Positions 43,192 to 52,882 are shown, numbered from the stretch's first letter. The stretch is DNA of 64,000 bases from Azospirillum sp. TSH100 (GCF_004923295.1 NZ_CP039635.1:82501-146500); one strand, 5' to 3'. Made by a program: numbers and translations. Notes: generated from the letters alone by a model not told the origin.

Positions 43192-44678
43192 TGGCGGCAT
43201 TCACCGGCGGCCGGCGCGAGCGGGTGCCGTCGCTGCGGCGCCGGCTGCTGACCCGTCTGCTGGTGCCGCTGGGGGCGCTGGCGGTGGGGCTGGGGGTCGG
43301 CGGGTCGGCGCTGATCCATGGCTTCGTGCAGTCCACCCATGACCGGCTGCTCGCCGGTTCGACGCTGGCCATCGCCGAGCGACTGGCGGTGGGCGATGGC
43401 GACGGCGAGGTGACGGTCGACCTGCCCGCCGTCGCCTTCGGCATGCTGGAGAGCCAGGCGCGCGACAACATCTATTACAACGTCGCCCATGAGGGCGGGG
43501 TGATCACCGGCTATCTCGACCTGCCGGTGCCGGACATCGCGACGATGCCGACCAACGTCACGGTGTTCCGCGACGCCGCCTATCACGGCCATCCGGTCCG
43601 GGTGGCGGCACAGGTCCGCCGGCTCTACGGCGTGCCGCAGCCGGTGCTGGTCCAGGTGGCGGAGACGACCGAGGGGCGGCGCGCGCTGGAGGTCAACCTG
43701 CTGCTGTGGCTGACCTTGCTGGAGGTGGCGCTGGTCGGCGGCAGCGGGCTGCTGGTGTGGGGCGCGGTCGGGCGTGGATTGGCGCCGCTCGGCCGGATGC
43801 GGCGGGTGATCGACGCCCGCTCGGCACGCGGCAGCATGGCGCTGGTGCCGCTGCCGCTGGCGGTGGTGCCGGCGGAGGTGCTGCCGCTGGTGGTCGCCAT
43901 CAACGGACTGCTGGCGCGGCTCGACCAGTCCATCGGCACCATGCGGCGCTTCACCGCCGACGCCTCGCACCAGTTGCGCACGCCGCTGGCCGTGCTGCGC
44001 ACCCATCTGGCGCTGCTGCGCCGCTACGGCACCGACAGCGCAGAGGGACGGGCGGCGCTGGACGATGTGGAAGGCGCGGTGAAACGGCTGGAGCGGCTGC
44101 TAGTCCAACTGCTGGCGCTGGCCCGTGCCGACGAGGACGCGCCCGCAGGGCCCACGGCCCCGGAGGTGACCGACCTGTTGCAAGTGGCGATGGAGATCGC
44201 CGCGGAGCAGGTGCCGACGGCGCTGGCCCAGGACATCGAGGTGCGCTTCGAGGGTCCGGAAGATGGACCGGCGTTGCGGGTTGCCGGGAACCCGGTGCTG
44301 GTCGGGGAACTGCTGGGCAACCTGCTGGACAACGCCATCCGCTACAACCGGCCGGGCGGCACGGTGACGGTGCGGGTCGGACAGACTCCGGAGGCCGGAC
44401 CGGTGATGGAGGTGGAGGACGACGGCCCCGGCATCCCGGCGGCCGAGCGGGAACGCGTGTTCGAGCGCTTCTATCGTCTCGACCGTCCGGGCGAGCCGCC
44501 CCGCACCGGGAGCGGGCTGGGGCTCGCCATCGTCCGCGCCCTGGCCGACCGGCTGGGGGCGTCTGTGCGGCTGGATACCGGGCAGGACAACCGGGGACTG
44601 AAGGTAACCGTGACTTTGCGGCCAGCGGAAAGCGATGCCGTTTCAACAGCTTCCAACCTCGGCGGCCATGGGGCGTAA
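43191..44678 (+). CDS. Sensor histidine kinase (TctE-like)
   Basis: 495 residues, inner membrane. First transmembrane helix at about 22-43, a periplasmic 2CSK_N-type sensor (about 45-165: RDNIYYNVAHEGGVITGYLD), second helix about 168-192, HAMP-like linker, phosphoacceptor H260 in FTADASHQLRTPLAVLRTH, then an ATPase domain with N box (LLGNLLDNAIRYNRPGG), G1 (VEDDGPGIP) and G2 (TGSGLGLAI). The TctE family senses organic acids and related ligands. A longer frame beginning inside the regulator gene is rejected because ATG 43191 directly follows the regulator stop. Confidence 0.9.
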   Translation: MAAFTGGRRERVPSLRRRLLTRLLVPLGALAVGLGVGGSALIHGFVQSTHDRLLAGSTLAIAERLAVGDGDGEVTVDLPAVAFGMLESQARDNIYYNVAHEGGVITGYLDLPVPDIATMPTNVTVFRDAAYHGHPVRVAAQVRRLYGVPQPVLVQVAETTEGRRALEVNLLLWLTLLEVALVGGSGLLVWGAVGRGLAPLGRMRRVIDARSARGSMALVPLPLAVVPAEVLPLVVAINGLLARLDQSIGTMRRFTADASHQLRTPLAVLRTHLALLRRYGTDSAEGRAALDDVEGAVKRLERLLVQLLALARADEDAPAGPTAPEVTDLLQVAMEIAAEQVPTALAQDIEVRFEGPEDGPALRVAGNPVLVGELLGNLLDNAIRYNRPGGTVTVRVGQTPEAGPVMEVEDDGPGIPAAERERVFERFYRLDRPGEPPRTGSGLGLAIVRALADRLGASVRLDTGQDNRGLKVTVTLRPAESDAVSTASNLGGHGA

Positions 44679-45006
44679 CTCCCCTCTCCCCCACTGACCG
44701 CTGCCTCGACCGCGTGCCCAACCTCTGCCATGACAATTTTGTTAACCTGAACTGCGCGGAAATAACGCAGCCATCCATTGCCAGTTCGCACTCGCGGAAT
44801 TATGTCACCGCTCCGCGCAGCCTGTGCCGGCAAGGTGTTGGAAATGAATACAGTCCGAACAACGGACGATTATTTTTCCTCATCTCCGGATGGCTCACGG
44901 AAGAAAGAAACGGCTTCCGGCGTCTATTGCACGGAAGACCGCAGAATAAGGGTCTGGCCGCCCATGGCAGGGCGGCCTCAAGAGGTTAGGGAAAGGGTCA
45001 GTCACT
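44679..45006. other. Gene-free stretch after the TctE-like gene
   Basis: 328 bp before the 45007 microprotein. It contains half of the repeat family's palindrome (CCCCTCTCCC near 44681) and an A+T-richer part near 44730-44900 that could hold the microprotein's promoter. No credible gene, RNA gene or terminator is seen. Confidence 0.4.
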
Positions 45007-45153
45007 ATGCTTTGCAACATCGTCACCGTCGCCTCGCTGGGCGTCCTTCTGCTGTCGGGTATCGGCTTCACTGTCACCAAGCCGCCGAAGCAGGACCGCC
45101 TGCACCAGACCGACATGCCGCGCCGCATGGCGGATGAGAACATCATGGGTTGA
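45007..45153 (+). CDS. 48-residue single-pass membrane microprotein (tentative)
   Basis: Short open frame: a hydrophobic N-terminus (NIVTVASLGVLLLSGIGFTV) followed by a polar, basic tail ending MADENIMG. A purine-rich ribosome-site-like GGGAAAGGG lies about 8-16 bases upstream. It is preceded by a promoter-like A+T-rich stretch and followed by repeat C. Function unknown. Evidence is composition and topology only, so it may not be real. Confidence 0.4.
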   Translation: MLCNIVTVASLGVLLLSGIGFTVTKPPKQDRLHQTDMPRRMADENIMG

Positions 45154-45300
45154 TGCCTACCGCTTCCGCCACTTGCGCGGGAGCATTGGTTTATTGCCCC
45201 CCAAGGGCTTTCAGTGGTTCTTCGATCCGCCCGACCCCAGCCGCACAATCCTTGTTGCGCGCTCGGCAAATAGATTCCGCCTTTGTGTTCCAACCGCCCG

Positions 45301-45327
45301 CCCTCTCCCCGAGTGGGGGAGAGGGGA
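45301..45327. repeat. Palindromic intergenic repeat, copy C (short)
   Basis: CCTCTCCCC (45302-45310) and GGGGAGAGG (45316-45324) around a 5-base loop, without the C-rich leader. Sits 21 bp beyond the stop of the convergently placed molybdenum hydroxylase gene, where it may act as its terminator. Confidence 0.72.
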
Positions 45328-45347
45328 TGTCTGGACACCGGGGTGTG

Positions 45348-47618
45348 TCACGCCCCAAGAACCTTATCCACCGTGATCGGCAGATCGCAGATGCGCTTGC
45401 CGGTCGCGTGGTGGATGGCGTTGGCGATGGCGGCAGGGACGCCGACGATGCCGATCTCGCCGACTCCCTTGGCGCCCAGCGGGTTGACGACCTCGTCATG
45501 CTCCTCGACGAAGATGACCTCGATGTCCCGCACGTCCGCGTTGACCGGGATGTGATACTCGCCGAAGTCATGGTTCATGAAGCGGCCAAGGCGCTGGTCG
45601 GTCATGGTTTCCTCCTCCAGCGCCATGCCGATCCCCCAGACCACCGCTCCCAGAACCTGGCTGCGCGCCGTCTTGGGGTTGATGATGCGGCCGGCCGCCA
45701 CCGCGCTGACCACGCGGGTCACCTGCACGGTGCCGAGATCCTCGTCCACCCGTACCTCCGCGAAAACGGCGGAGTGGGTGCCGAGCGCATGCTGCATCTG
45801 CGACTTGTAATCGGGAATCGAGCGCGCCTCGTCCTCCAGCACCAGCAGGTCGCTGGCGCGCATCACCTCGGTGATCGACATGCGCCAGGACGGATCCGCC
45901 TTGGCGATCAGGAAGCCGTCGGCAAAGGTCAGGTCGTCGGCCTTCAGCCCCTTCAGCGGGCCGTCGTTGAGGCCGGCCGCCAGCTTGGCGAGCGTCTCGC
46001 GCAGCCGGTCGCAGACCGCCTTCACGGCGGAGCCGACCGACGACACCGTCCATGACCCGCCTTGCAGCGGCGCCATCGGCAGGTTGGTGTCGCCGAGTTG
46101 GAAGGACACCTTCTCAATCGGCAGGCCCAGGATGTCGGCGGCGATCTGGGTCATCGCCGTGTAGGTGCCGGGGCCGATGTCGGCGGTGGCGCTGCCCACC
46201 GTCAGCGTGCCGTCGATGCCGAGCTTGGCCGACGCCACCGCCTGCCCCTGCATGGCGTCCCAGACGCCGGCCGCCATGCCCCAGCCGATCAGTTGGCGAC
46301 CCTCGCGCATCGACCGCGGGGCGGGGTTGCGCCGGTGCCAGCCGAAGCGTTCCGCGCCCTGCCGGAAAGCGGCGCGCAGCTCCTTGCTGGAGAAGGGCTT
46401 GCCGGTGTTGGGATCGACCTCGGTGTAGTTCTTCAGGCGCAGTTCCAGCGGATCCATGCCCAGCCTGGCCGCCAGTTCATCCATGGCGATCTCCAGCGCC
46501 GGGACCCCGGTGGCCGCACCGGGCGCACGCTGGTCGAGCGGGGTGTGGGTATCCATGCGCGCCAGCTTGTAGTCCAACCGGACATTGTCGCACTTGTATT
46601 GCTGGCCCGACCAGTTGACGACGATTTCGACGTAGTTTTCCGTCTGCGAGGTTTCCTGTACCGCCTCGTGGATGATGGCGGTGAGGGTGCCGTCCGTCTT
46701 CGCACCCAGCGCGACACGCTGGAGTGTTTCCGGGCGGTGGCCGAAGCTGAACATCTGGGGGCGGGTCAGCTCCACCCGGACCGAGCGCTTCAGCGCTGTG
46801 GCCGCCAGCACCGCCATGAACAGCTGGTGCTGCGGTCGCAGACCCGAACCGAAGGCGCCGCCGACGAAGGGCGAGATCACCCGCACCGCGTCCTTCGGCA
46901 GGTTGAAAACGTTGCAGACATAGGTCTGGGTGTTGATCGGACCCTGCGTCTTGTCGTGGATGGTCAGCGTGCCGTCATCATGGTGGATGACGGTGGAGGC
47001 GTGCATCTCCATCGGGTTGTGATGCTCGACCGCCTGGGTGAAGCGCAGATCGATGCTGACCTCCGCCTCGGCAAGCGCCTTGTCGGCGTCGCCGCGCGGT
47101 TTGGGCGGGGGCTGGAAGCCCCCCTTGTCCTTGCCGGGGGTGAAGGCATCGGCACTGGCCGCATGCAGGTCGGTCCGGTGCTCGTCCGCCTCGTAGGTCA
47201 CATGGATCAGGCGGGCGGCGTAGCGCGCCAGCTCGAAGCTCTCCGCCACCACCAGGGCGATGGGCTGGAGCGCATGGTGGATCGTCGCATCGTAGAGCGG
47301 GCGGAAAGGCGAGCCCTTGGGCGCGTCGTCGTCCTTCCACTTGCGGTCGAACCAGGGCAGGCTCGGCCGGTTCTCGTGGGTGAAGACCTGGAACACGCCG
47401 GGAAGCGCCAGCGCCTTCGCGGTGTCGATGGCGAGGATGCGGCCACGGGCGATGGCGCTGGAGACGATATAGCCGTGGGCGAGGCCGGGCGTGTTGAACT
47501 CCGCCGCGTATTTGGCGCCGCCGGTCACCTTCAGCCGGCCGTCGACGCGGCTGACGGGCTTGCCGATCTGCGAACCGGGACGGTCGAGCGGAGCGGGGAT
47601 GGTCGGTTTGGCGATCAT
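45348..47618 (-). CDS. Molybdenum hydroxylase, molybdopterin-binding subunit (PaoC/YagR-like)
   Basis: Large subunit of a xanthine-dehydrogenase-family aldehyde oxidoreductase; holds the molybdenum cofactor and oxidises aldehydes or N-heterocycles. 756 residues from the ATG at 47618, which overlaps the FAD-subunit stop by 4 bp. The N-terminal [20 protein letters not shown] is the family signature; [32 protein letters not shown] and the active-site glutamate in [15 protein letters not shown] are present. The last positions (KRICDLPIT) match the PaoC end. The longer upstream frame is read-through in the FAD gene. Confidence 0.9.
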   Translation of the reverse strand: MIAKPTIPAPLDRPGSQIGKPVSRVDGRLKVTGGAKYAAEFNTPGLAHGYIVSSAIARGRILAIDTAKALALPGVFQVFTHENRPSLPWFDRKWKDDDAPKGSPFRPLYDATIHHALQPIALVVAESFELARYAARLIHVTYEADEHRTDLHAASADAFTPGKDKGGFQPPPKPRGDADKALAEAEVSIDLRFTQAVEHHNPMEMHASTVIHHDDGTLTIHDKTQGPINTQTYVCNVFNLPKDAVRVISPFVGGAFGSGLRPQHQLFMAVLAATALKRSVRVELTRPQMFSFGHRPETLQRVALGAKTDGTLTAIIHEAVQETSQTENYVEIVVNWSGQQYKCDNVRLDYKLARMDTHTPLDQRAPGAATGVPALEIAMDELAARLGMDPLELRLKNYTEVDPNTGKPFSSKELRAAFRQGAERFGWHRRNPAPRSMREGRQLIGWGMAAGVWDAMQGQAVASAKLGIDGTLTVGSATADIGPGTYTAMTQIAADILGLPIEKVSFQLGDTNLPMAPLQGGSWTVSSVGSAVKAVCDRLRETLAKLAAGLNDGPLKGLKADDLTFADGFLIAKADPSWRMSITEVMRASDLLVLEDEARSIPDYKSQMQHALGTHSAVFAEVRVDEDLGTVQVTRVVSAVAAGRIINPKTARSQVLGAVVWGIGMALEEETMTDQRLGRFMNHDFGEYHIPVNADVRDIEVIFVEEHDEVVNPLGAKGVGEIGIVGVPAAIANAIHHATGKRICDLPITVDKVLGA

Positions 47619-48625
47619 GGATGCTCCACTCCGGCGGCTTCGGCCAGCGCCCGGACGATGGCGCGCTCGGCAAGTCCGATCTTGAAGGCGTTGTGGGACT
47701 GGCCCCTGGCGCCGCGCAGCAGGACGCGCGCGGCCTCGTGGAAGCTTTCCAGCGATGCGGGCTTGCCGGCCAGCTCGGCTTCGGCCGCCGGGTCGCGCCA
47801 GGGCTTGTGGGCGACGCCGCCGAGTGCCAGCCTTGCGGTTTGGATCGTCTGACCCTCCATCTTGAGGGCGGCGGCCACCGACACCAGCGCGAAGGCGTAG
47901 GAGGCGCGGTCGCGGACCTTCAGGTAGGTCGAATGGTCGGCGAAGCCCTCGGCCGGCAGGTCGATGGCGGTGATCAGCTCGTCGGCGGCGAGAGTGCTGT
48001 CGATGTGCGGGGTGTCGCCGGGCAGGCGATGGAACTCGGAGAAGGGGATGGTCCGCTCGCCCTTCGGCCCGCTGACGCGAACCACGGCCTCCAGTGCCGC
48101 CAGCGCCACGCACATGTCCGACGGGTGGACTGCAATGCAGTGGTCGCTCGCGCCCAGGATGGCGTGGATGCGGTTGACCCCGGTCAGGGCACCACAGCCG
48201 GTCCCAGGCTCCCGTTTGTTGCAGGGGGTGCCGGTGTCGTAGAAGTAATAGCAGCGCGTGCGTTGCAGCAGGTTGCCGCCGTTGGTCGCCATGTTGCGCA
48301 GCTGCGCCGACGCCCCGGCCAGGATCGCCTTCGATAGCATCGGATAGCGCGCCAGCACCCGATCGTCATAAGCGGTGTCGGAATTGCGGGAGAGCGCGCC
48401 AAGCCGCAGACCGCCACCGTCGATCTCCTCGATGCGGTCGAGGCCGAGGCGGGAGATGTCGACCAGACGGTCCGGCCGCATCACGTCGGCCTTCATGAGG
48501 TCGAGCAGGTTGGTGCCGCCGGCGACGAACTTCACCGCCGCGTCGGTCGTCGTGCCGGACTGGCCGGCCACGCCGCCGATGGCGGCATCGACACTGTCGG
48601 GACGGTGGTAGGAAAAGGCTCTCAT
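47615..48625 (-). CDS. Molybdenum hydroxylase, FAD and [4Fe-4S] subunit (PaoB/YagS-like)
   Basis: 336 residues. FAD-binding domain signatures [20 protein letters not shown] and [20 protein letters not shown]. The insert [10 protein letters not shown] gives cysteines which, with the C of RTRC, match the extra [4Fe-4S] site of PaoB and 4-hydroxybenzoyl-CoA reductase-like subunits; ordinary xanthine dehydrogenases lack it. The start at 48625 overlaps the stop of the [2Fe-2S] gene by 4 bp. Passes electrons from the iron-sulfur subunit to FAD. Confidence 0.9.
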   Translation of the reverse strand: MRAFSYHRPDSVDAAIGGVAGQSGTTTDAAVKFVAGGTNLLDLMKADVMRPDRLVDISRLGLDRIEEIDGGGLRLGALSRNSDTAYDDRVLARYPMLSKAILAGASAQLRNMATNGGNLLQRTRCYYFYDTGTPCNKREPGTGCGALTGVNRIHAILGASDHCIAVHPSDMCVALAALEAVVRVSGPKGERTIPFSEFHRLPGDTPHIDSTLAADELITAIDLPAEGFADHSTYLKVRDRASYAFALVSVAAALKMEGQTIQTARLALGGVAHKPWRDPAAEAELAGKPASLESFHEAARVLLRGARGQSHNAFKIGLAERAIVRALAEAAGVEHP

Positions 48626-49167
48626 GGCGTGCCCCCGTCCTTCCGCGAGTCCATCACCTGCCGGATGGCGGCGACGATGTTGGGATAGGCTCCGCAGCGG
48701 CACAGATTCCCGCTCATCAATTCGCGGATGTCGTCGTCGCTGCCGGCATGGCCTTCCTCCAGCAGTCCGGCCGCCGAGCAGATCTGACCAGGGGTGCAAT
48801 AGCCGCACTGGAAGGCGTCATGCTCGATAAAGGCCTCCTGCAACGGGTGGAGCGCATCGCCGCTGGCAAGGCCCTCGATGGTGGTGACGCTCCGTCCTTC
48901 CACCATCACCGCCAGGGTCAGGCAGGAGTTGATGCGGCGACCGTCCACCAGAACGGTGCAGGCGCCGCACTGGCCGTGGTCGCAGCCCTTCTTGGTGCCG
49001 GTCAGGTCGAGATGCAGGCGCAACGCGTCGAGCAGGCTGGTCCAGGGGGCGACGCGCAAGGTCTTCCGGCTCCCGTTGATGGTCAGCGTCACGTCCATCG
49101 CGTCGGGAGGAGGCGCCGGCTGTTTGTGGGCGTGGCCCTGGAAAGCTGGACCTGTTGGCTGGGACAT
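48622..49167 (-). CDS. Molybdenum hydroxylase, [2Fe-2S] subunit (PaoA/YagT-like)
   Basis: 181 residues. Ferredoxin-type cluster [21 protein letters not shown] and second cluster [20 protein letters not shown] ... [19 protein letters not shown]. The N-terminal leader (about 24 residues, [20 protein letters not shown]) has no twin-arginine motif, unlike E. coli PaoA, so the complex may remain cytosolic. Order on the minus strand is 2Fe-2S, FAD, Mo subunit, all overlapping by 4 bp. No XdhC/PaoD-type maturation factor is adjacent. Confidence 0.9.
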   Translation of the reverse strand: MSQPTGPAFQGHAHKQPAPPPDAMDVTLTINGSRKTLRVAPWTSLLDALRLHLDLTGTKKGCDHGQCGACTVLVDGRRINSCLTLAVMVEGRSVTTIEGLASGDALHPLQEAFIEHDAFQCGYCTPGQICSAAGLLEEGHAGSDDDIRELMSGNLCRCGAYPNIVAAIRQVMDSRKDGGTP

Positions 49168-49320
49168 AACCGCTCCGACTGCTGGCAGGTGGGTTCCGCG
49201 AAGGGATTGCGGGGGTAACAGCCACCCTTTCGCTGCGTTCCATCGGCGGAGACGATGTCAAACGGCAATTGCGGTCCCATCTGGTGCGGAAGAGCCCATC
49301 TGATCGTGGAGCCCCCTGCC
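49168..49320. promoter_or_regulatory. Divergent promoter region, hydroxylase operon / GFA gene
   Basis: 153 bp between the [2Fe-2S] subunit gene (minus) and the GFA-family gene (plus). Both need promoters here. No operator is recognised. Confidence 0.4.
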
Positions 49321-49815
49321 ATGAAGCTTTCCGGTTCCTGCCGCTGCGGCGCCGTCCGCTTCACGCTGAACTCGCCGACGCCAGTGCCCTACATGCGCTG
49401 CTACTGCACCATCTGCCGCAAGAGCGCCGGCGGCGGCGGATACGCCATCAATCTGGGTGGCGATGCCGACACGCTGGAAGTCGAGGGGCGCGAGGCGGTG
49501 GCGATGTGGCGGGCGCCGATCGAGGACCCCGACCATCCCGGCCAGACCCACCCCGGCCCGTCGCACCGGCATTTCTGCAAACACTGCGGCACGGCACTGT
49601 GGGCGGAGGATCCGGCTTGGCCGGAACTGGTCCATCCCTTCGCCTCGGCCATCGACACGCCGCTGCCGACGCCGCCGGAACTTGTCCACATCATGCTCGA
49701 CTTCAAGGCGCCGTGGGTGGAGGTGCCCGACGGGCCGAACGACGTGCACTTCGCCCGCTATCCGGAAGAATCGTTGGAGGATTGGCATCGGCGGCACGGA
49801 CTGCTCGACCGTTAG
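49321..49815 (+). CDS. GFA/CENP-V family zinc protein
   Basis: 164 residues. Cysteine pattern of the glutathione-dependent formaldehyde-activating (GFA) fold: GSCRCGAVRFTL, MRCYCTICRKSAGGGGYAIN and HRHFCKHCGTALWAED, forming two zinc sites. The enzyme founder of the family promotes formaldehyde-glutathione adduct formation, but most members are of unknown function. The start at 49321 lets the protein begin at the conserved MKLSGSCRCG; the frame upstream is open but lacks family similarity. Its neighbour, an aldehyde-oxidoreductase-type complex, offers a loose link to aldehyde handling. Stop 15 bp before the extensin-like gene. Confidence 0.82.
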   Translation: MKLSGSCRCGAVRFTLNSPTPVPYMRCYCTICRKSAGGGGYAINLGGDADTLEVEGREAVAMWRAPIEDPDHPGQTHPGPSHRHFCKHCGTALWAEDPAWPELVHPFASAIDTPLPTPPELVHIMLDFKAPWVEVPDGPNDVHFARYPEESLEDWHRRHGLLDR

Positions 49816-49830
49816 CGACCGGTCTGCGCG

Positions 49831-50556
49831 ATGGGACGGTTGCTGCCATGGCTGACCCTGCTGATCCTGTTGGCGCTGGCGGGAGCAGCGGCAGGGGTCT
49901 GGGCCGGACTGATCGTCGTGCCGCGGCACTTCGACCCCTGGGCACGGCTTGATCTGCGGGCGGAACCGGACTGGCTGACCGGCTTCAGGCTGTCGCGGCT
50001 GACCCGCGATCCCGAGGAGTGCCGCGGGGCGCTGGGCGAGACAGGGTTGCGCTTCACCCCGCTGCCCGACCGCCCGTCGGACGAGAACTGCGCGCTCAGT
50101 GGCGTGGTGCGGGTGACGCGCTCCGACGTTTCCTTCAGCAGCGGCTTCATCGCCACCTGCGGACTGGCCGCTGCCTGGACCCTGTTCGAGGCGAACGCCC
50201 TGCAACCGGCGGCGCAGCGCCATTTCGGGCAGAGGGTGGCACGGGTCGAGCATCTCGGCACCTATGCCTGCCGCAATGTCTATGGCCGGGCGGACGGGCA
50301 GCGCAGCGAACATGCGACCGCCAACGCCATCGACCTCGCCGCCTTCGTGCTGGCCGACGGGACGCGGATCGGCGTGCTGAACGACTGGAATGCGAAGCGC
50401 GGCAGCGACAGAGCTGGCGAGCGGAAGGCGGCCTTCCTGCGCGACGTGCGCGACGGCGCCTGCCGCTTCTTCGATGTTGTGCTGGGACCGGACTACAACG
50501 AGGCGCACAGGAACCATTTCCACATGGACATGGGAGCCTTCCGCAGCTGCCGCTAG
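49831..50556 (+). CDS. Extensin-like family protein with M15-type zinc-binding motifs
   Basis: 241 residues. An N-terminal hydrophobic helix (LLPWLTLLILLALAGAAAGV) is either an anchor or an uncleaved signal. The body carries the extensin-like domain (CALSGVVRVTRSDVSFSSG; TCGLAAAWTLFE), then SEHATANAIDLAAFVLADG and NHFHMDMGAF, a pattern H-x6-D and H-x-H-x-D comparable with LAS/M15 D-Ala-D-Ala peptidases. A role in peptidoglycan or other cell wall trimming in the periplasm is inferred. 15 bp after the GFA gene, likely the same transcript. Confidence 0.78.
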   Translation: MGRLLPWLTLLILLALAGAAAGVWAGLIVVPRHFDPWARLDLRAEPDWLTGFRLSRLTRDPEECRGALGETGLRFTPLPDRPSDENCALSGVVRVTRSDVSFSSGFIATCGLAAAWTLFEANALQPAAQRHFGQRVARVEHLGTYACRNVYGRADGQRSEHATANAIDLAAFVLADGTRIGVLNDWNAKRGSDRAGERKAAFLRDVRDGACRFFDVVLGPDYNEAHRNHFHMDMGAFRSCR

Positions 50557-50667
50557 ACCCTGCCGATTCGGACTATGTCCGCTGGGTGCGACATGGGTTC
50601 TACGAAAGAAAGGGTTACGACGCTCCAGCTTTGGCACCACTCTCATAGTAAAAGAGGGAGGAGGCCG

Positions 50668-51159
50668 ATGCTGACTTTGCTCTATCGCAGCGATGCGGTG
50701 TCCCTGCTGCCGTTTTCGGCACTGGCGGACATTTGCGTACGAAGCTCTGCAAACAATCGGCGTTTGGGCGTAACCGGTTTCCTTATCGAACATGAGGGTA
50801 CCTTCCTTCAGGTATTGGAAGGGGAACCTGACGCCGTTAATGGATTGTTCGACCGCATTTCCCATGACGAGCGACACTGCAACATGGCTGTGCTGGGCCG
50901 CTGGGAGCGGCCTGGACGATCCTTCGGTTTCTGGGCGATGAATTTCGGCCCGCTGGACGACCCATCCTTCTGGCAGGGGGAGTTCGCGGACTTGCGCGAC
51001 GGCGCGGCCTTCCGGTGCAAGAGCGGCGATGCCGAGACCGCCTTGGCGGTGCTGTGCCGCGCCTATGTCTTCGCCGGAACGGTCGCGGGGACAGACCCGG
51101 TGATCGGTGGTTTCATCCTGGGCTATCCACCGGCGACGACGCGGCCGATGAGCGTCTGA
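50668..51159 (+). CDS. BLUF-domain blue-light photoreceptor
   Basis: 163 residues, BLUF fold binding FAD. Key residues are present: Y6 (LLYRSDA), N30 (SSANNRRLGVTGFL), Q48 (GTFLQVLEGEPDAVNG), R69-H70 (HDERHCNM) and the W-x-M pair W89/M91 (FGFWAMNFG). Light switches the Tyr-Gln-flavin hydrogen bonds. The C-terminal 60 residues have no recognised output domain, so it acts through a partner. The start at 50668 follows the ribosome site AGGGAGGAGG. No GGDEF, EAL or anti-repressor gene lies beside it; the neighbours are an extensin-like protein and an MscS channel with a cyclic-nucleotide domain. Confidence 0.9.
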   Translation: MLTLLYRSDAVSLLPFSALADICVRSSANNRRLGVTGFLIEHEGTFLQVLEGEPDAVNGLFDRISHDERHCNMAVLGRWERPGRSFGFWAMNFGPLDDPSFWQGEFADLRDGAAFRCKSGDAETALAVLCRAYVFAGTVAGTDPVIGGFILGYPPATTRPMSV

Positions 51160-51298
51160 AAGGCCAAGCATCTGAGGGGGCAAGCTCCTGATGTGATTGG
51201 GTGGTTTCAATTGACTGCTTGACGGAACGGCGCGTGCTCGTGCCATCGTCGCCCTCGCCCGGTTTCCCCATAGCCGGCCGTCGAGGAGAACCCCGTCG

Positions 51299-52750
51299 AT
51301 GACCGCCTTGCGGCGTTTGTCCGCCCCTGCCTTGGTCCTGGCCCTGCTGGCGGCGCTGGTCGCCGCGAAGCCCTGGCTGCACGGCCATCTGGAGCCGATT
51401 TTCGGTCCGATGCTGAGCGGTGGCTTCGACATCGCCGTCGCGTCGGCGGCGTGGTTGGTCGCCGCCTGGGGCGGGGCGCGGCTGGTCGATCTGCTGGCGG
51501 CCGGTAACGGCGGCCTCGGCCATGACGGCACGCCGCGGCCACCGCGCATCCCGCGGCTGCTGGCCGACCTGCTGCGCTTCTTCGTCTATGGCGTCGCCGT
51601 GCTGGCGATCCTGGCCTTCGTGCTGGAACAGCCGGTGACCGGGCTGCTGGCGACCTCCGGCGTCGCCATCGCCGTGCTGGGCTTCGCTCTGCGCAACATG
51701 ATCGCCGACATCTTCGCCGGCATCGCGCTGAACATCGAACATCCCTATCGGCTGGGCGACTGGCTGGAGCTGTCGCCCGGCGTGGCGGGACGGGTGGACG
51801 AGATCAACTGGCGGGCCACCCGGCTGATCGCCAGCGACGGCACCGCCATCGTCGTGCCGAACGGCATCGTCGCCGGCAGCCGCTTCGTCAACTACAGCCG
51901 TCCCAACCCGGCTTTCCGCGCCACCGTGCCGATCCTGCTGGACCAGGACGTGCCGGTGGAGCGGGCCAAGCGCATCCTGCTGTCGGCCATGCTGTGCGCG
52001 GACGGCGTGCTGCCCACCCCCCGGCCCGACGTGCTCGTCGACGCGGTGACGCCCAACGGCATCTCCTATGTGGCGCGCTTCTGGGCCGACGACGGCGCCC
52101 GGCTGTCGCAGGTGCGCGATGCCGTGCTGACCGCGGTGCTGGGTAACCTCGCCCGTGCCGGGATCGAGCCGGCACGGCCCAAGCAGGAAGTGCGCCGGCG
52201 CCAGCCGGCATTGCCCGACACCGACACGTTGCGCCGTGGCCTGCTGCGCCAGACCGACCTGTTCGACGCCTTCGACGATGACGAGGTGGATGCGCTGGCC
52301 CTGGCGATGCGGCAGATCCATGTGCCGGCCGGCTCCGCCGCCGTCCGCCAGGGCGATGCGGGAGAGTCGCTGTTCGTCATCGCCGAAGGCGTGTTCGATG
52401 TGCAGATCGCCGCACCGGCCGAGGCGGGGGACGGGCAGCGGCCGGGTGTGCTGCACCTGACGCGGCTGCGGCCGGGCGACCTGTTCGGCGAGATGTCGCT
52501 GCTGACCGGGCAGCCCCGCAGCGCCTCTGTCGTCGCCTGCACCGACGCGGTGGTGTTCGAGCTGGCCCGCAGCCACCTGGACCCGGTGCTGCGCCGCCGG
52601 CCGGAACTGGCGGAACGGCTGGCGGAACTGATGGCCGAGCGCCAGAGCCGCAACACCGCCGAAACCGCCCGCCAGCAGGGTGCCGCCCCGTCGCCGCCGG
52701 TGGAACCGCAGGCGCTGCTGACCCGGCTGCGCGGATTCTTCGGGCTCTGA
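51299..52750 (+). CDS. MscS-family mechanosensitive channel with C-terminal cyclic-nucleotide-binding domain
   Basis: 483 residues, inner membrane. Hydrophobic segments at about 5-25, 40-60, 90-110 and 115-135, then the MscS pore and beta domain (LGFALRNMIADIFAGIALNI, EHPYRLGDWLELSPGVAGRV, INWRATRLIASDGTAIVVPN). After a linker (about 310-335) comes a cNMP-binding jelly roll (VPAGSAAVRQGDAGESLFVI; LRPGDLFGEMSLLTGQPRSA) with the phosphate-binding-cassette-like GEMSLLTGQPRSA that fits cyclic-nucleotide ligands. The channel probably opens on membrane tension, or is gated by cyclic nucleotide. The osmoprotectant operon 132 bp downstream shares an osmotic theme. Confidence 0.9.
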   Translation: MTALRRLSAPALVLALLAALVAAKPWLHGHLEPIFGPMLSGGFDIAVASAAWLVAAWGGARLVDLLAAGNGGLGHDGTPRPPRIPRLLADLLRFFVYGVAVLAILAFVLEQPVTGLLATSGVAIAVLGFALRNMIADIFAGIALNIEHPYRLGDWLELSPGVAGRVDEINWRATRLIASDGTAIVVPNGIVAGSRFVNYSRPNPAFRATVPILLDQDVPVERAKRILLSAMLCADGVLPTPRPDVLVDAVTPNGISYVARFWADDGARLSQVRDAVLTAVLGNLARAGIEPARPKQEVRRRQPALPDTDTLRRGLLRQTDLFDAFDDDEVDALALAMRQIHVPAGSAAVRQGDAGESLFVIAEGVFDVQIAAPAEAGDGQRPGVLHLTRLRPGDLFGEMSLLTGQPRSASVVACTDAVVFELARSHLDPVLRRRPELAERLAELMAERQSRNTAETARQQGAAPSPPVEPQALLTRLRGFFGL

Positions 52751-52882
52751 GCAGAGCCCTGCACAGGGAACCTTGAGCCCTGCCAAGCGTTGGTCCAGGC
52801 GGGTAATGGCGGTGCAGTTTGGCCCTTTTTGCGGGTCGAGCGCGCTCCTTCGTCCTGAACCAACGAGGAGGCTCGACAGCCG

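Noticed and set aside
49258..51549. Minus-strand open frame of over 760 codons opposite the GFA, extensin and BLUF genes
   Set aside because: Same biased composition and no domain; all three plus-strand genes have strong motifs.
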